From Actinomyces qiguomingii (lineage in GTDB: Bacteria > Actinomycetota > Actinomycetes > Actinomycetales > Actinomycetaceae): DNA of 64,000 nucleotides. The stretch is from NCBI RefSeq assembly GCF_004102025.1, contig NZ_CP025228.1:2666001-2730000 (forward strand), written 5' to 3'. This document shows positions 1 through 9,495 of the stretch, in pieces (within the stretch, counting starts at the first letter, position 1; the number at the start of each line of letters is the position of its first letter). Under the pieces are notes generated by a model that saw nothing but the letters and a program-made list of their open reading frames with translations, did no database searches and was not told the origin of the DNA. Both the position numbers and the translations under genes were made by a program.

Positions 1-2
1 CC

Positions 3-569
3 GGACGCATCCGCGCCTACGGCGTCAGCGTGGAGACCTGCGCCCAGGCCCTGGACGCCATGCGCCGCCCCGGCTGCGCCAGCGTGCAAATTATCCTCAA
101 CGTCCTGCGCCGAAAGCCGCTTGAGCAGGTGCTGCCGACGGCGCAGGCCACCAGCACCGCCATCATCGCCCGCGTGCCGCTGGCCTCCGGGCTGCTGTCC
201 GGCCGCTACACCGCGGACACCACCTTCCCCTCCTCCGACCACCGCAACTACAACCGGGACGGCTCCGCCTTCGACATCGGCGAGACCTTCTCCGGAGTGC
301 CCTTCGACGTCGGCGTTGAGGCCGCCCGGGAGTTCACCGCCCTGTGCCGCGAACTCGGCCCAGCGGGCGCCACCCCCGTCCAGGTGGCGCTGCGCTGGAT
401 ACTGGATCAGCCGGGCGTGACCACTGTGATCCCCGGCGCGCGCAACGCCGAACAGGCCCGCGCCAACGCCGCGGCCGCCGCCCTGGAACCGCTGAGCGAC
501 CAGTTGCACGCGGCTCTGGAGGACCTGTACGACCGGCGCATCCGCGCCCATGTGCACGACCGCTGGTGA
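3..569 (+). CDS. Aldo/keto reductase, 5'-truncated by window edge
   Basis: This is the C-terminal part of an NAD(P)H-dependent aldo/keto reductase, an (alpha/beta)8-barrel oxidoreductase of carbonyl compounds. The open frame runs in from the window edge with GRIRAYGVSVE, followed by the strand segment CASVQIILNV. The segment PLASGLLSGRY and the C-terminal nucleotide-binding stretch ALRWILDQPGVTTVIPGAR are typical of the family. The catalytic Asp-Tyr-Lys-His residues lie upstream of the window, so activity cannot be judged. The substrate is unknown. It converges on smpB across a 144-bp gap in which I see no gene and no tmRNA. Confidence 0.85.
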   Translation, partial: GRIRAYGVSVETCAQALDAMRRPGCASVQIILNVLRRKPLEQVLPTAQATSTAIIARVPLASGLLSGRYTADTTFPSSDHRNYNRDGSAFDIGETFSGVPFDVGVEAAREFTALCRELGPAGATPVQVALRWILDQPGVTTVIPGARNAEQARANAAAAALEPLSDQLHAALEDLYDRRIRAHVHDRW

Positions 570-713
570 AGCGAACCGCCCAGGCGCCGTAGCAGTCGTT
601 GGGCCGCGCACTCCCAGAGGAGAAATCGCTCGACGGCACCGAGTACGCACCCTCGCCGCTCGACGCCGTCAGAACGAGCGATGGGCGGCCCGCGCTGGGC
701 CTTACAGCCGATT

Positions 714-1247
714 TCAGCCGCGCCGGCGGTTGGCGGCCGCCATGGCCCGCGCCGCCTCGCGCTTATCTTGCGCCTCCCGCAATGCCTGGCGCTTGTCCCA
801 GTCCTGCTTACCGCGTGCCAGCGCGATCTCCAGCTTCACCCGCCCGCCGGTAAAGTACAGCTCCAGCGGAACGATCGTGTATCCCTTGGCCTGCACCCGC
901 TGGGCGAGCTTGTCCAGCTCGGCGCGGTGCAGCAGCAGCTTGCGCTTGCGGCGCGGTGAGTGGTTATTCCAGGTGCCCTGCAGATACTCGGGGATATGGG
1001 CGCCTTGAAGCCAGGCCTCACCGTTGCGGTCGATCTCGATCCACGCCTCGGTCAGGGAGGCCCGGCCCATGCGCAGCGCCTTCACTTCGGTGCCGGTCAG
1101 GGCGAGTCCAGCCTCATAGCGGTCCTCAATGAAATAATCGTGAGTCGCCCTGCGGTTGCGGGCGATGGTCTTGTGCGCTGAGGCGGCCGCCTTGGCGCGC
1201 TCCGCCGGGGTGGGTTTCCTCATCCCCTCGGTCTTCCTCTTGGCCAC
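714..1247 (-). CDS. smpB: SsrA-binding protein SmpB
   Basis: SmpB binds tmRNA (SsrA) and delivers it to stalled ribosomes for trans-translation in the cytoplasm. The 177-residue frame has the SmpB core: IARNRRATHDYFIEDRYEAG, TGTEVKALR, the segment PHSPRRKRKLLLH-like NNHSPRRKRKLLL, and the GYTIVPLELYF strand. A basic C-terminal tail (QDWDKRQ, then KREAAR and NRRRG) would enter the ribosomal A site and mRNA channel. A second Met at residue 9 (MRKPTPAE) is an alternative start; about 150 residues is the usual length. It is the last gene of the leftward ftsE-ftsX-M23 cluster, 149 bp downstream of the hydrolase. No ssrA gene is visible nearby. Confidence 0.96.
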   Translation of the reverse strand: MAKRKTEGMRKPTPAERAKAAASAHKTIARNRRATHDYFIEDRYEAGLALTGTEVKALRMGRASLTEAWIEIDRNGEAWLQGAHIPEYLQGTWNNHSPRRKRKLLLHRAELDKLAQRVQAKGYTIVPLELYFTGGRVKLEIALARGKQDWDKRQALREAQDKREAARAMAAANRRRG

Positions 1248-1396
1248 CGGCGTCTCCTTCCCTCGTCCCGGACCATCGGGCCACGGCGCCGCATCCTACT
1301 TGGGCCGACGACGCCCGCCAAGACTTGTGCGGCACCCCGCCTAATGCCCGCAGCACGCAACTATCAACCGCCCGCTGGGACCCGCCTGCCAGCTCC

Positions 1397-2767
1397 TCAG
1401 AACCCGGGCAGGCTCATCGGGTCGACCGTCACCCCGTTGAGGTACACCTCGAAGTGGCAGTGCGGCCCGGTGACCCCACCGGTCGCTCCGGTCAAGCCGA
1501 TCTGCTCCCCCTTGGTGACCGTCTGCCCGACATACACCTGTTGCGCCGACAGGTGGCAATACCGGACCTGGACGGACTGACCGTCAATGATTCCGCCATT
1601 GATGGTCACGCTCTTGCCGCATGCCGTGCCGCCATAGTCGGTGGTTGAGGTGACCGTGCCGGAGACCGCCGCATACTGCGGTGTACCGGTGAAGGCCATC
1701 AGATCCACGCCTTCATGGAGCAGCATGTAACCCAGGACCGGGTGCATCCTCCAACCGTAGGGGGAGGTGATTACGAGCGGGCCGGCCAGCGGTCTTCCTA
1801 TATTTCCGGTGCCCAGGGACGCGGTGTCGGTGCTGCCGGAACTTGCCACGCTCTGCCCGGACTTGGCGGCGGCGGCGCGGTTCTCGGCGTCGATGCGTTG
1901 AATCTCCGCTGCGGCGGCGGCCTCATCGGCCTCCGCCTGCGCCTGCTGCTCCTGAAGGTCGGCCTTCTGGTTCTCCAGGTCCGCGGCGGCGGTCTCCTTG
2001 TCGCTCTTAAGGGCGACCACCTCATCGCGCTTGGACTCAGCGTTATCCTTTGCGGTCTGGGCGGCCTCCTTGGCGACGTCGGCCTCCTCCTTGAGCGTGG
2101 CGACGCGTTCGGTGGCGGCGTCCTGACGCGCCTCACGGTTGGCGGCCTGCGCGCGCTCTTCCTCCGCGGCGGACAACACGGACTCCTGCACGCCAGTGGC
2201 GATTTCCATGGTGGAGGCCCTATCGGTGAGCTCATCAACGGAGTCGGAGGAGAACACGTAGGTCCAGGAGGTGATCGCACTGTCGCCCTGGTAGGTGGCC
2301 ACCACAAGGTCGGCCACGGAGGTGGCGTTCTCATCCACGTTCGTCTGCGTCTGCTCCGACTCCTCCTGCAGGGCGGCCAGATCGGACTCGGCCACGTCCA
2401 GGCGATCGGAGGCGGTCTGCTGCTCGCGTTCCTTCTCCGCCAGGACGGTCTCGGCGTCGTCGAGTTCGGACTGGGCTGCAGACAGGGAGGACTCGGCGTT
2501 CTGCAGGTCGATATAGGCCTGGCCGAGTTGCGCCGACACACCCTCCAGGGAGGAAGCCAGCTCGGCCTGTTTCTGCTGGGCGGCGGCCTGGTCGTCGACG
2601 GCGTCCTGGCGCTCATCTGCCAGCGCTACGACCGAGATCGGCGCGGCCACCAGCGTCAGGGCAGTGGCGACGACGGCGACGCCGCGCGCCCGACGCCGGA
2701 GATGACGGTGCATGGGGAACCGGCGCAACGGAAAGCGAGCTTGGGATGGGAGTTGGAGCGGGAGCAT
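1397..2767 (-). CDS. Coiled-coil M23 (LytM) peptidoglycan hydrolase downstream of FtsEX
   Basis: Predicted secreted cell-wall endopeptidase. The N-terminus is basic and followed by a hydrophobic segment (GVAVVATALTLVAAPISVVA), consistent with a signal peptide. About 220 residues of Ala/Glu/Gln-rich heptads then form a long coiled coil. The C-terminal ~120 residues are an M23 domain with HEGVDL and HCHFEVYLNG, the metal ligands of LytM-type enzymes. This is the EnvC/PcsB layout, in which the coiled coil docks on FtsX. It starts 5 bp after the ftsX stop, supporting a functional link with FtsEX. The start is the ATG at 2767; the frame stays open further upstream into ftsX, and an internal Met (MHRHLRRR) is an alternative. 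Confidence 0.9.
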   Translation of the reverse strand: MLPLQLPSQARFPLRRFPMHRHLRRRARGVAVVATALTLVAAPISVVALADERQDAVDDQAAAQQKQAELASSLEGVSAQLGQAYIDLQNAESSLSAAQSELDDAETVLAEKEREQQTASDRLDVAESDLAALQEESEQTQTNVDENATSVADLVVATYQGDSAITSWTYVFSSDSVDELTDRASTMEIATGVQESVLSAAEEERAQAANREARQDAATERVATLKEEADVAKEAAQTAKDNAESKRDEVVALKSDKETAAADLENQKADLQEQQAQAEADEAAAAAEIQRIDAENRAAAAKSGQSVASSGSTDTASLGTGNIGRPLAGPLVITSPYGWRMHPVLGYMLLHEGVDLMAFTGTPQYAAVSGTVTSTTDYGGTACGKSVTINGGIIDGQSVQVRYCHLSAQQVYVGQTVTKGEQIGLTGATGGVTGPHCHFEVYLNGVTVDPMSLPGF

Positions 2768-2772
2768 GACAA

Positions 2773-3687
2773 TCAGACCCTCGTGTACTTGGACAGTGAG
2801 AAGGCGGAGGACAACAGTGCCAGGATGACGGCCGCCAACAGCAGCCAGGGCGCCAGCCGCAGCACATCGCCGGTGCCAATGAAGGCGGTGAACTTCAGTT
2901 CTGTAGCCAACCAGTCCGTGACGATGTAGCGGGCTCCGGCCCACAGTGCGGCCACGGAGCCGATCGCACCGACCAGCGCGGCAATGGCGCCCTCAAGCAT
3001 GAAGGGCAGCTGTATGAATAGGTTCGAGGCTCCGACCAGCCGCATGATGCCGGTCTCCTTGGATCGACTCATGGCGGATAGGCGGATCGTGGTGGAGATC
3101 AGTAGCACCGCGGTCAACGCCAGAATCGCGGCCAGTCCCCCGGTGATCCAGGAGACCCGGTTCATAACCACGAACAGGGGATCGAGTGTTTCTCTCTGGT
3201 CGATGACGCGCTCCACGCCAGCCCGGCCGGTGAACTGTTCGGCCACCACCCGATATTTCTCCGGGTCGACGAGCTTGATGCGGAAGGACACCGGCATCAT
3301 GTCTTCGGTCGCGTTGCGGCCTATGCGCGACTCGCCGTAGGCGTCCATGAAGCGCACGTAGGCTTCGGCTTTGGACTCGATGGTGTATTCGTCGATGTAG
3401 GGGGCCAGCGTGTCGGAGTTGACCAGATCCTCGACCGCATCGATCTGTTCCTGGGTGGCCTCACCTTCGGCGCAGGCGGCCACCGTGGAGGAGGTCGGGC
3501 ACATGTAGACGCTGACCTCGACCTTGTCGTACCAGTCGCCCTTCATTACAGAGATCTGGTTCTGCAGCAGCACCGAGGCTCCGACGAACAGCAGTGACAC
3601 GAAGGACACCAGGATCACTGAGACGGTCATTACCAGGTTGCGGCTTAGCCCCTTGAAGGTCTCGGAGATGATGAAACGGAATCGCAT
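2773..3687 (-). CDS. ftsX: Cell division protein FtsX
   Basis: FtsX is the permease-like membrane subunit of FtsEX. It couples FtsE ATP hydrolysis to activation of a peptidoglycan hydrolase at the septum and does not transport solutes. The 304-residue protein has a first membrane segment (VMTVSVILVSFVSLLFVGAS), a ~130-residue extracytoplasmic loop containing two Cys, and three C-terminal helices. The cytoplasmic stretch SRSKETGIMRLVGAS is characteristic of FtsX. It lies 71 bp downstream of ftsE and 5 bp upstream of the coiled-coil M23 hydrolase. Confidence 0.96.
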   Translation of the reverse strand: MRFRFIISETFKGLSRNLVMTVSVILVSFVSLLFVGASVLLQNQISVMKGDWYDKVEVSVYMCPTSSTVAACAEGEATQEQIDAVEDLVNSDTLAPYIDEYTIESKAEAYVRFMDAYGESRIGRNATEDMMPVSFRIKLVDPEKYRVVAEQFTGRAGVERVIDQRETLDPLFVVMNRVSWITGGLAAILALTAVLLISTTIRLSAMSRSKETGIMRLVGASNLFIQLPFMLEGAIAALVGAIGSVAALWAGARYIVTDWLATELKFTAFIGTGDVLRLAPWLLLAAVILALLSSAFSLSKYTRV

Positions 3688-3758
3688 GCGGCTACCTCAT
3701 TACCTCTCTCTCACGGGATTCACAGTCGTTGCGGCTCTCACGGCCCACACCTGCGGTC

Positions 3759-4448
3759 TCAACGGTCCGAGCCGTAGACGCCGCGCGCCTGGTCGCGCAC
3801 AACCTCACCGGCCTTCAGTTCGATGACCCGCTTGCGCATCTGGTCGACGATCTCATCGTCGTGGGTGGCCATGACCACGGTTGTACCCTGCCGGTTGATG
3901 CGATCCAGCAGCCGCATGATGCCCACAGAGGTAGACGGATCGAGGTTACCGGTGGGTTCATCGGCCATGAGTAGCTTGGGGCGGTTGACCATCGCCCGGG
4001 CGATCGCCACGCGCTGCTGTTCGCCACCGGACAGTTCATGGGGCAGGCGTTTCTCCTTGCCGGACAGCCCCACCAGATCAAGAGCCTCAGGCACGGCTGA
4101 GAGGATGTAGTGTCGGGGCTTGCCGATCACCTGGGAGGCGATGGCGACGTTCTCGAAGACGGTCTTGTTCTCCAGCAGGCGGAAGTCCTGGAAAACGAAG
4201 CCCATCTCCTGGCGCAGCTTGGGCACCTTCCAACTGGATATCTGCGACAGGTCGCGTCCGAGCACATGAATGGCACCGGAGGTGGGGCGCTCCTCGCGCA
4301 GGGTCAGGCGCAGGAAGGTGGACTTGCCGGAGCCGGATGCACCCACCAGGAACACGAACTCCTCGCGCTCGATCTCAATGGAGACTTCGTCGAGCGCGGG
4401 CCGAGCTCCACGCTTGTACACCTTGGAGACGTTATCGAATCGAATCAT
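3759..4448 (-). CDS. ftsE: Cell division ATP-binding protein FtsE
   Basis: ABC-type ATPase partner of FtsX at the divisome. The 229-residue protein starts [14 protein letters not shown]. It shows Walker [11 protein letters not shown], the Q-loop FVFQDFRLL, signature [10 protein letters not shown], Walker [13 protein letters not shown] and the switch His in VVMATHD, all in standard order. I chose the ATG at 4448; the frame stays open 34 codons upstream, but that sequence has no family similarity. It heads the leftward ftsE-ftsX-M23 group. The 150 bp upstream separates it from a divergent gene and probably holds its promoter. Confidence 0.96.
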   Translation of the reverse strand: MIRFDNVSKVYKRGARPALDEVSIEIEREEFVFLVGASGSGKSTFLRLTLREERPTSGAIHVLGRDLSQISSWKVPKLRQEMGFVFQDFRLLENKTVFENVAIASQVIGKPRHYILSAVPEALDLVGLSGKEKRLPHELSGGEQQRVAIARAMVNRPKLLMADEPTGNLDPSTSVGIMRLLDRINRQGTTVVMATHDDEIVDQMRKRVIELKAGEVVRDQARGVYGSDR

Positions 4449-4598
4449 GGGAAGCTGCTTCCTGCTTGCGGCCGACGCAGGCACGCCGGGACTGCAAGCC
4501 ACGGTAATCAGTGACACCCGGAATTCCGGGCGTGACACGCCCGAACTCACCGACTCGGGATGTGGTGAGTCCCGCGTAGACGTTCTACCGTTCCGAAC

Positions 4599-5174
4599 AT
4601 GCCGGCAACGCTCCCTAACAACGATGGCCCGCTCGACGTCGGTTCTTGGAGCCGCTTCATCCCCTCGCTCACCGACCTGCTAACCGGGTCCGACCGCCCG
4701 GTTGCGGACGCTGCCGGCGCTGATGCCATGGTCGCACCCGCAGCGCGCCCCCGAGACGATATGGGGATTTGCCATCCGGCGACGGTACGGCTGCAGGCCG
4801 CGGCACCGATCATGTCCGCCACCACGGCTGCCCACGCACGCCCCACCGGATCACTGCGTCTGCTGCGGCGCCGTCACCGCCTGGCCCCTTCGTGTCTGGC
4901 GCCGATCCTGGCGGTCAGGCCGGTCCCCGCCGGTGTGGAACTGACTGTGCCGCAGCTGGACGGCGATGGACGCGCCCTGCTCGGCGACGACGCCCTGGCA
5001 GCCCTTTGCGCGTTGGGTTGGCAATGGGACGAGGCGGCGCTGGTGCGGTGTACGACGCACGCGCGGGCGGCTGCCGAGTTGGCGGTGCGGGTGCTGATCG
5101 AGGTGTTCGACGTCGCGCATCCGGCGGACCTGTCCGTCCTCATTGAACCGACAGGTCCGCACCCGAGGTCTTAA
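4599..5174 (+). CDS. Hypothetical protein, possibly TY-chaperone-like C-terminus
   Basis: An unrecognised 191-residue protein. The first ~75 residues look disordered (many Pro, Ala, Asp). Residues ~100-185 form a plausible compact domain with the hydrophobic pattern [23 protein letters not shown] and LSVLIEP. This last part loosely resembles the YbjN/TY-Chap peptide-binding chaperone fold of actinobacteria, which is an inference only. It is divergent from ftsE and convergent with ssb (54 bp apart). Third codon positions are GC-rich as in its neighbours, supporting real coding, but no strong ribosome-binding site is visible. Confidence 0.6.
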   Translation: MPATLPNNDGPLDVGSWSRFIPSLTDLLTGSDRPVADAAGADAMVAPAARPRDDMGICHPATVRLQAAAPIMSATTAAHARPTGSLRLLRRRHRLAPSCLAPILAVRPVPAGVELTVPQLDGDGRALLGDDALAALCALGWQWDEAALVRCTTHARAAAELAVRVLIEVFDVAHPADLSVLIEPTGPHPRS

Positions 5175-5228
5175 GGGCTGAGGGTAGCGCCCGGTCCTGG
5201 CCGCTACCGGGCCCGGATTGCGGTGGAA

Positions 5229-5897
5229 TCAGTCGTGTTCGTCGGCGAGCACGTAACTCGGGGCGACACGCCCTGCGATGCCTGTGGGCACGGCGCCGGG
5301 AGTCTCACCGCTGGGCTCATTCATCTCCTCAAGGCGGCGCGTCGGCGCCGGGTGTGTGCCGGAGGGGAACTCTGACGGCGGCGGGTTCTGCCCCTCCGGG
5401 GCGGCGTGTCCGGCGACCGCCCCGGCATCGTCCGGCGTGGGCGCGGACTCGGCGGTCTGGGCCGAACCGGAGGAGGTGGTGGAAACCGACGCCTCCGACC
5501 CCTCCGACTCGCCGGGTTCGGTGGTGTCGGCGGCTGCGGAGTGGACGATGCGCATGAAGCGCGACTCGCCACGCGTCAGGTCGTGGCCGCCGCAGGAGAT
5601 GGTCAGCACGTTGGTCAGAAACTCCTCCGTCCCATTTGACCAGCTCTCTTGGGAGAAACGTCCCACCAGCACCACGGGGTCGCCCTTGTGCAGGGAGCGG
5701 CCGAGGTTCTCGGCCAGCGGCCCCCAGGACTTGGCGGTGAACCAGATGGTCTGCCCATCCCGCCAGCCCTGCGCGGTGCGAAAGGACGGGGATGTGGCCA
5801 CGCGGAAGTAGCAGTATGGACGCCCACTGGCGGTGCGGGTGACGGCGGGATTCGTTCCGAGGACGCCTTGGAGGACTAAATCGAGTTGACGGCTCAT
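5229..5897 (-). CDS. ssb: Single-stranded DNA-binding protein (chromosomal, long C-terminal tail)
   Basis: OB-fold protein that coats single-stranded DNA in replication and repair. Residues ~1-115 carry the SSB pattern (VLQGVLGTNPAVTRTASGRP, then YFRVATSPSFR, IWFTAKSWGPLAENLGRSL and GDPVVLVGRF). A long Ser/Glu/Pro-rich tail of ~105 residues follows and ends VLADEHD, not the classical acidic-Phe tip. It may therefore be a paralogous SSB instead of the main replication SSB, which is inferred from the tip alone. The ATG at 5897 (MSRQLDL) fits the family start; nine upstream codons are also open. Confidence 0.85.
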   Translation of the reverse strand: MSRQLDLVLQGVLGTNPAVTRTASGRPYCYFRVATSPSFRTAQGWRDGQTIWFTAKSWGPLAENLGRSLHKGDPVVLVGRFSQESWSNGTEEFLTNVLTISCGGHDLTRGESRFMRIVHSAAADTTEPGESEGSEASVSTTSSGSAQTAESAPTPDDAGAVAGHAAPEGQNPPPSEFPSGTHPAPTRRLEEMNEPSGETPGAVPTGIAGRVAPSYVLADEHD

Positions 5898-6342
5898 GGG
5901 ATGCTCCTTCATCGGGGCCGGCACCGTGCCGGCTGCCTCAACGGTCCCGCAGCCACGCCCGGCACCGCCACCGGCCTGTTAACGGCGGGGCAGTCCCCCC
6001 TGCACGAACGCCGCCTGTGGACGCCGGTGACCCCCTCACTCGCCCCTCCCCGATCCTCCCCGGCTCTCCTCCCCTCTCCCCCTCTCTCCCTCCCGCGAGA
6101 TCGGTAGAAATAACCAACGAGATCGGTCGTAATGGTCCGGCGTCATGCACCCAAGCCCATCTGCAAGAACGCCCGGGCCACCGCCCTACAACCCCAACCG
6201 GAGCCCAGATAATGGCGTGCACCGGCACCAACTGCACAACGCCTTCAGACCGCGAGTGCACACGAGCGTACAACCGCCACACACGTACAAGATTGTTCCG
6301 GCACAGGAGTCTCACAGGAGGCCCCGTCCCGGTCACCACGCA
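5898..6342. other. Intergenic region with a pyrimidine-rich tract
   Basis: About 445 bp separate ssb from the GTPase gene. The stretch at about 6045-6095 is almost pure C/T on the + strand. I see no tRNA-like fold and no convincing gene; short open frames here lack a plausible start with ribosome-binding site. It presumably contains the leftward ssb promoter. Confidence 0.5.
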
Positions 6343-7830
6343 CTACTGGTGAGGTACTTCCAGCGCCTGCAGAAGCATCCGGTGCCGTACCAGCACGCCG
6401 TCGGCGGGCCGGGTGAGATCACGGGCAACTACTGACACCAGTCGAGCCCGAACCGCCCGTGCGTACTCCGCCGCCTCCCGGTGTGCCCGCGAACGCCGTG
6501 CGACCAGTGCCGCCACCGCCACCACCAGTCCGACGCCCAAGACGGCCAGTGGCGCAATCAGTCCAACGGCGGAGACCTGCCCCTGCAGCAGGCCAACAAC
6601 CGCCCAGATCACCCCGACGATTGCGGCGAGCGTGCCGCCCCACCAGGCCAGTTCGATCAACGGTACGCGGTGCCGAGGCAACTGCACACTGCCGGCGGCC
6701 TCGGCAGTGCGCGCGGCAAGCGCCTCCGGGGTGGCGACGGCGGCCTCCACGCTGCGCAGCCAGGCGGCGGGCAATCCCTCGGTGGTGCGGCGCAGCCAGG
6801 TCGTCTGAATGGAGGCGACGGCGTCGCGGGCAGGCGGTCCCGGGCGGGCCATGGCGCGCGGGAAGGTGCGCGCCAAGCCGGTGCGCACGGAGTCTTCAAC
6901 TGCCTGAGCGCCGCAGGCGTGCATGAGCGCCGTGACGGCGGCGTCGGCGAGCTCAGGGCGAGTGGCCACGGGCTGCGCCGCAGCGGCCGGGCGCAGTCGC
7001 ATGGCTATGGCATCGAGCTGGGCGGAGGCGGTGCGGGCCGCGTTGGACTCGCGAGAGACTCGCTCTAAGAACAGTTCACGCACCGCGCCAAGGTTGTCGC
7101 CGCGCACCGCCGAGACCGGTAGCACCTGCACATCCTCCAGGCCGTCGGCAGCCAACAAGGAGCGCACGTCCGCCAGCAGCGTGTCAATGCCGCCGGCGGG
7201 CAGTGTGTCCACCTGGTTGACCAGCACGAGCATGTCCTCCTGGCGGGCACCGAGTTTACGCAGATAACCCTCGTGCAGTACCGCGTCGGCATACTTCTGC
7301 GGATCTACCACCCACACCAGGATGTCGGCCAACGGCACCAGTCGGTTCACCTGCAAGGCGTGCTCGGTGCTGACTGAGTCGTAGTCGGGAACGTCCAGCA
7401 GCACTAAGCCGGCGAAGGCGTCCTGGTCGGTGGCATCCAGCAGCGACTCCCGGCGGATGCGGCGGTCATCTACGACCTCGAGGAAGTCCAGCAGAGCGGC
7501 GGCGTCATCGCCCCATGAACAGGCGGTGGCGAGGGAGGTAGTGGGGCGGCGGGCGCCCACATCCGCGAACTGCAGGCTGGTCAGAGCGTTGAACAGCGAG
7601 GACTTGCCGGAGCCGGTGCCGCCGAACAGTGCCACCACCGTGTGGTCCACGCCGAGGGCGAGTCGCTCGGCAACCTCGTCCAGACGATCTCTGGCTGGCA
7701 TGGACAGGGATGCGGGGATCTCTGTGGGGCAGTCGTCCAGGGCGGCGCGCAGACGATCCAGGCGCGCCTGGAGGTGGGCGGCGTCGAGCACGTGGCCCCC
7801 GGAGGGGCTGGCGGTCGGGTTCGAAGTCAT
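6343..7830 (-). CDS. YfjP-like GTPase with C-terminal membrane segments
   Basis: A 495-residue P-loop GTPase. Residues ~60-230 hold the G domain: G1 GGTGSGKSSLFNAL, G2 region RPTTS, G3 DVPDYDS, G4 VNQVD. Near residues 385-440 are two hydrophobic helices (LAAIVGVIWAVVGLL and GLIAPLAVLGVGLVVAVAALVA), which should anchor it in the membrane with cytoplasmic G domain. Actinobacteria commonly carry this family as a pair with a dynamin-like GTPase, as here: its ATG overlaps the stop of the upstream gene by 4 bp, indicating translational coupling. The role is not established; membrane remodelling or cell-envelope homeostasis is inference. Confidence 0.85.
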   Translation of the reverse strand: MTSNPTASPSGGHVLDAAHLQARLDRLRAALDDCPTEIPASLSMPARDRLDEVAERLALGVDHTVVALFGGTGSGKSSLFNALTSLQFADVGARRPTTSLATACSWGDDAAALLDFLEVVDDRRIRRESLLDATDQDAFAGLVLLDVPDYDSVSTEHALQVNRLVPLADILVWVVDPQKYADAVLHEGYLRKLGARQEDMLVLVNQVDTLPAGGIDTLLADVRSLLAADGLEDVQVLPVSAVRGDNLGAVRELFLERVSRESNAARTASAQLDAIAMRLRPAAAAQPVATRPELADAAVTALMHACGAQAVEDSVRTGLARTFPRAMARPGPPARDAVASIQTTWLRRTTEGLPAAWLRSVEAAVATPEALAARTAEAAGSVQLPRHRVPLIELAWWGGTLAAIVGVIWAVVGLLQGQVSAVGLIAPLAVLGVGLVVAVAALVARRSRAHREAAEYARAVRARLVSVVARDLTRPADGVLVRHRMLLQALEVPHQ

Positions 7831-9422
7831 GCGGAGGCTCCAGGACGGGTGAACGGTGCGATCTCACCGGCGCGCAGTCTTAGCGCGGCGGCTAATGCGG
7901 GGTCGGGGGCAAGAGCTCGGGCCGCGCCGGCCGGAACCGTCGCGGCGAGAACATCGGTCAGTGTCTGCATCAAGGAGGCCTTGGCGTCCGTGACCGCCTG
8001 TCCCAGTCCCTGCCGCTCCGCGGCGGCGCGGGCGCCCTCAATACCGGCTGCGGCGGCTATCACCAGATCACCGGCGCCCTGCTGGGTGAGTCCTTTGGGA
8101 GGGGCGGTTATGCGGGCGTGCTGCGCCGATGCCCAGGCCTGCACAACGGCGGGAGCGTCGGTGCTGGTCGGCAGAAGCTCGGCGGCATGAGCGGCTGCGC
8201 CAGCGGCATCCCAGATACGTACGGCGTCGTCGCCGACGGAGACGACGGCCGCTTCCAGACGGGAGACTATGGACTCGCAGGCGTCACCGGCAAGGGTCGC
8301 CAGCGCCGCGGCACGCGCCTTGCGGGTGCGGCCGAACCATCCGGAGCGGAGTTTGCCGCCCTGCGCCAGGGGGGCCAGTGGGCCTCCGGAGGAGGCGAGC
8401 GTGACCCACCGCGTGGTGGGAGCACCCTGCCCACAGGTTCCGCGCTCGACGTCGGCACGCAGATCCGCGCCAGGGGCCGTCAGGAGACGCTGGGAGGCCT
8501 CCTCCAGGCGGGTGGCGGCGTCATCCTGGGCGTCGACGCCGTCGGCGAGGGTAATCAGATCGGCGCGCAGCCCGGTCCACAGGCCGCGTCCGGTACGCCG
8601 CACGAGACCGGCGGCCCGGTGCCGGCCGGCCAGCAGTTGCAACCAGTCTCGCAGCTCGGCTACGGAGGCCTCGGGCAGCAGGCCCTCGTGCGGCCCAGCA
8701 TCGGGAACCACGAAGAAGGGGGACTCGGCCAGACCGAGTGCATCCAGGCGCTCAATCAGGTCCCGACGGACCTCAGGCAATACCGTTGCTGGCACCCTGT
8801 TCAGGACGACGCCGATGGGGGTCTCGCGCCCGGCGGCCTCCTCCAGGGAGACCCAGGGGGTGTGGTCGCCGTAGCGGGCCGCTGTGGTGATGAACAGCCA
8901 CAGATCGGCTGCCTCAAGCAATCGGACGGCCAGTGCTCGGTTGGTCTCCTGGACGGAGTCCAGATCCGAGGCGTCCACGAGCGCCAGTCCTGCGGGGATG
9001 GCAGCGGAGGTCACGGTGAGGCAGACCTGGGCGATCGGGTGGTCGGCGAGTGCGGCCTCGTCCTCCGGGTTGACCACGAGCACCGGAGTGCGGGTGGTGG
9101 GGCGCAGCACACCGGCATCGGAGACCTCCTCACCGAGCACGGAGTTGACCAGCGTGGACTTACCGGCCCCGGTGGAGCCTCCCACCACAACGATCGCCGG
9201 GATGTCGGCGTCGGCGAGTCGGGGCAGTACGTGGTCGCGGATCTGGGCCACCAGTCCGGCACGCAAGCGACGCGCGTCCTGGGCGCCCTCGGCATTGAGA
9301 CTCAGATCGAGATTGGACAGATCCCCCACCGTGTCGGTGAGGACGTCGATGAGCTGTGCGCGGCTGAGCGCAGAGACGGGAACGTCTTCTCCGGCGGGCA
9401 GCGGGGAAGCAGATGAGGCCAT
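7827..9422 (-). CDS. Dynamin-family / ABC-like GTPase
   Basis: A 531-residue GTPase, partner of the following gene. The G domain near residues 70-260 shows G1 GGSTGAGKSTLVNSVLG, conserved RPTTRTPV (G2), DASDLDSV in the G3 position and VVLNRVP in the G4 region. The C-terminal half is Ala-rich and mostly helical, as in bacterial dynamin-like proteins. No clear membrane segment is visible. It is co-transcribed with the overlapping membrane GTPase downstream (ATGA overlap at 7827-7830), so the two probably act as a heteromeric pair. Confidence 0.85.
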   Translation of the reverse strand: MASSASPLPAGEDVPVSALSRAQLIDVLTDTVGDLSNLDLSLNAEGAQDARRLRAGLVAQIRDHVLPRLADADIPAIVVVGGSTGAGKSTLVNSVLGEEVSDAGVLRPTTRTPVLVVNPEDEAALADHPIAQVCLTVTSAAIPAGLALVDASDLDSVQETNRALAVRLLEAADLWLFITTAARYGDHTPWVSLEEAAGRETPIGVVLNRVPATVLPEVRRDLIERLDALGLAESPFFVVPDAGPHEGLLPEASVAELRDWLQLLAGRHRAAGLVRRTGRGLWTGLRADLITLADGVDAQDDAATRLEEASQRLLTAPGADLRADVERGTCGQGAPTTRWVTLASSGGPLAPLAQGGKLRSGWFGRTRKARAAALATLAGDACESIVSRLEAAVVSVGDDAVRIWDAAGAAAHAAELLPTSTDAPAVVQAWASAQHARITAPPKGLTQQGAGDLVIAAAAGIEGARAAAERQGLGQAVTDAKASLMQTLTDVLAATVPAGAARALAPDPALAAALRLRAGEIAPFTRPGASA

Positions 9423-9495
9423 GGCACAACTTTAGGCGGAAGCCGGGTCACAGCCGGAATCGACCCGCCATTGCGATCCCCGGTCACCTGGTCGA

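Noticed and set aside
570..713. Possible tmRNA (ssrA) beside smpB
   Set aside because: The gap is only 144 bp and shows no tRNA-like ends or tag-coding sequence.
1715..2929. 404-codon rightward frame opposite the M23 hydrolase
   Set aside because: Gly/Leu-rich mirror of the coiled-coil gene; the leftward product has a recognisable signal peptide and catalytic domain.
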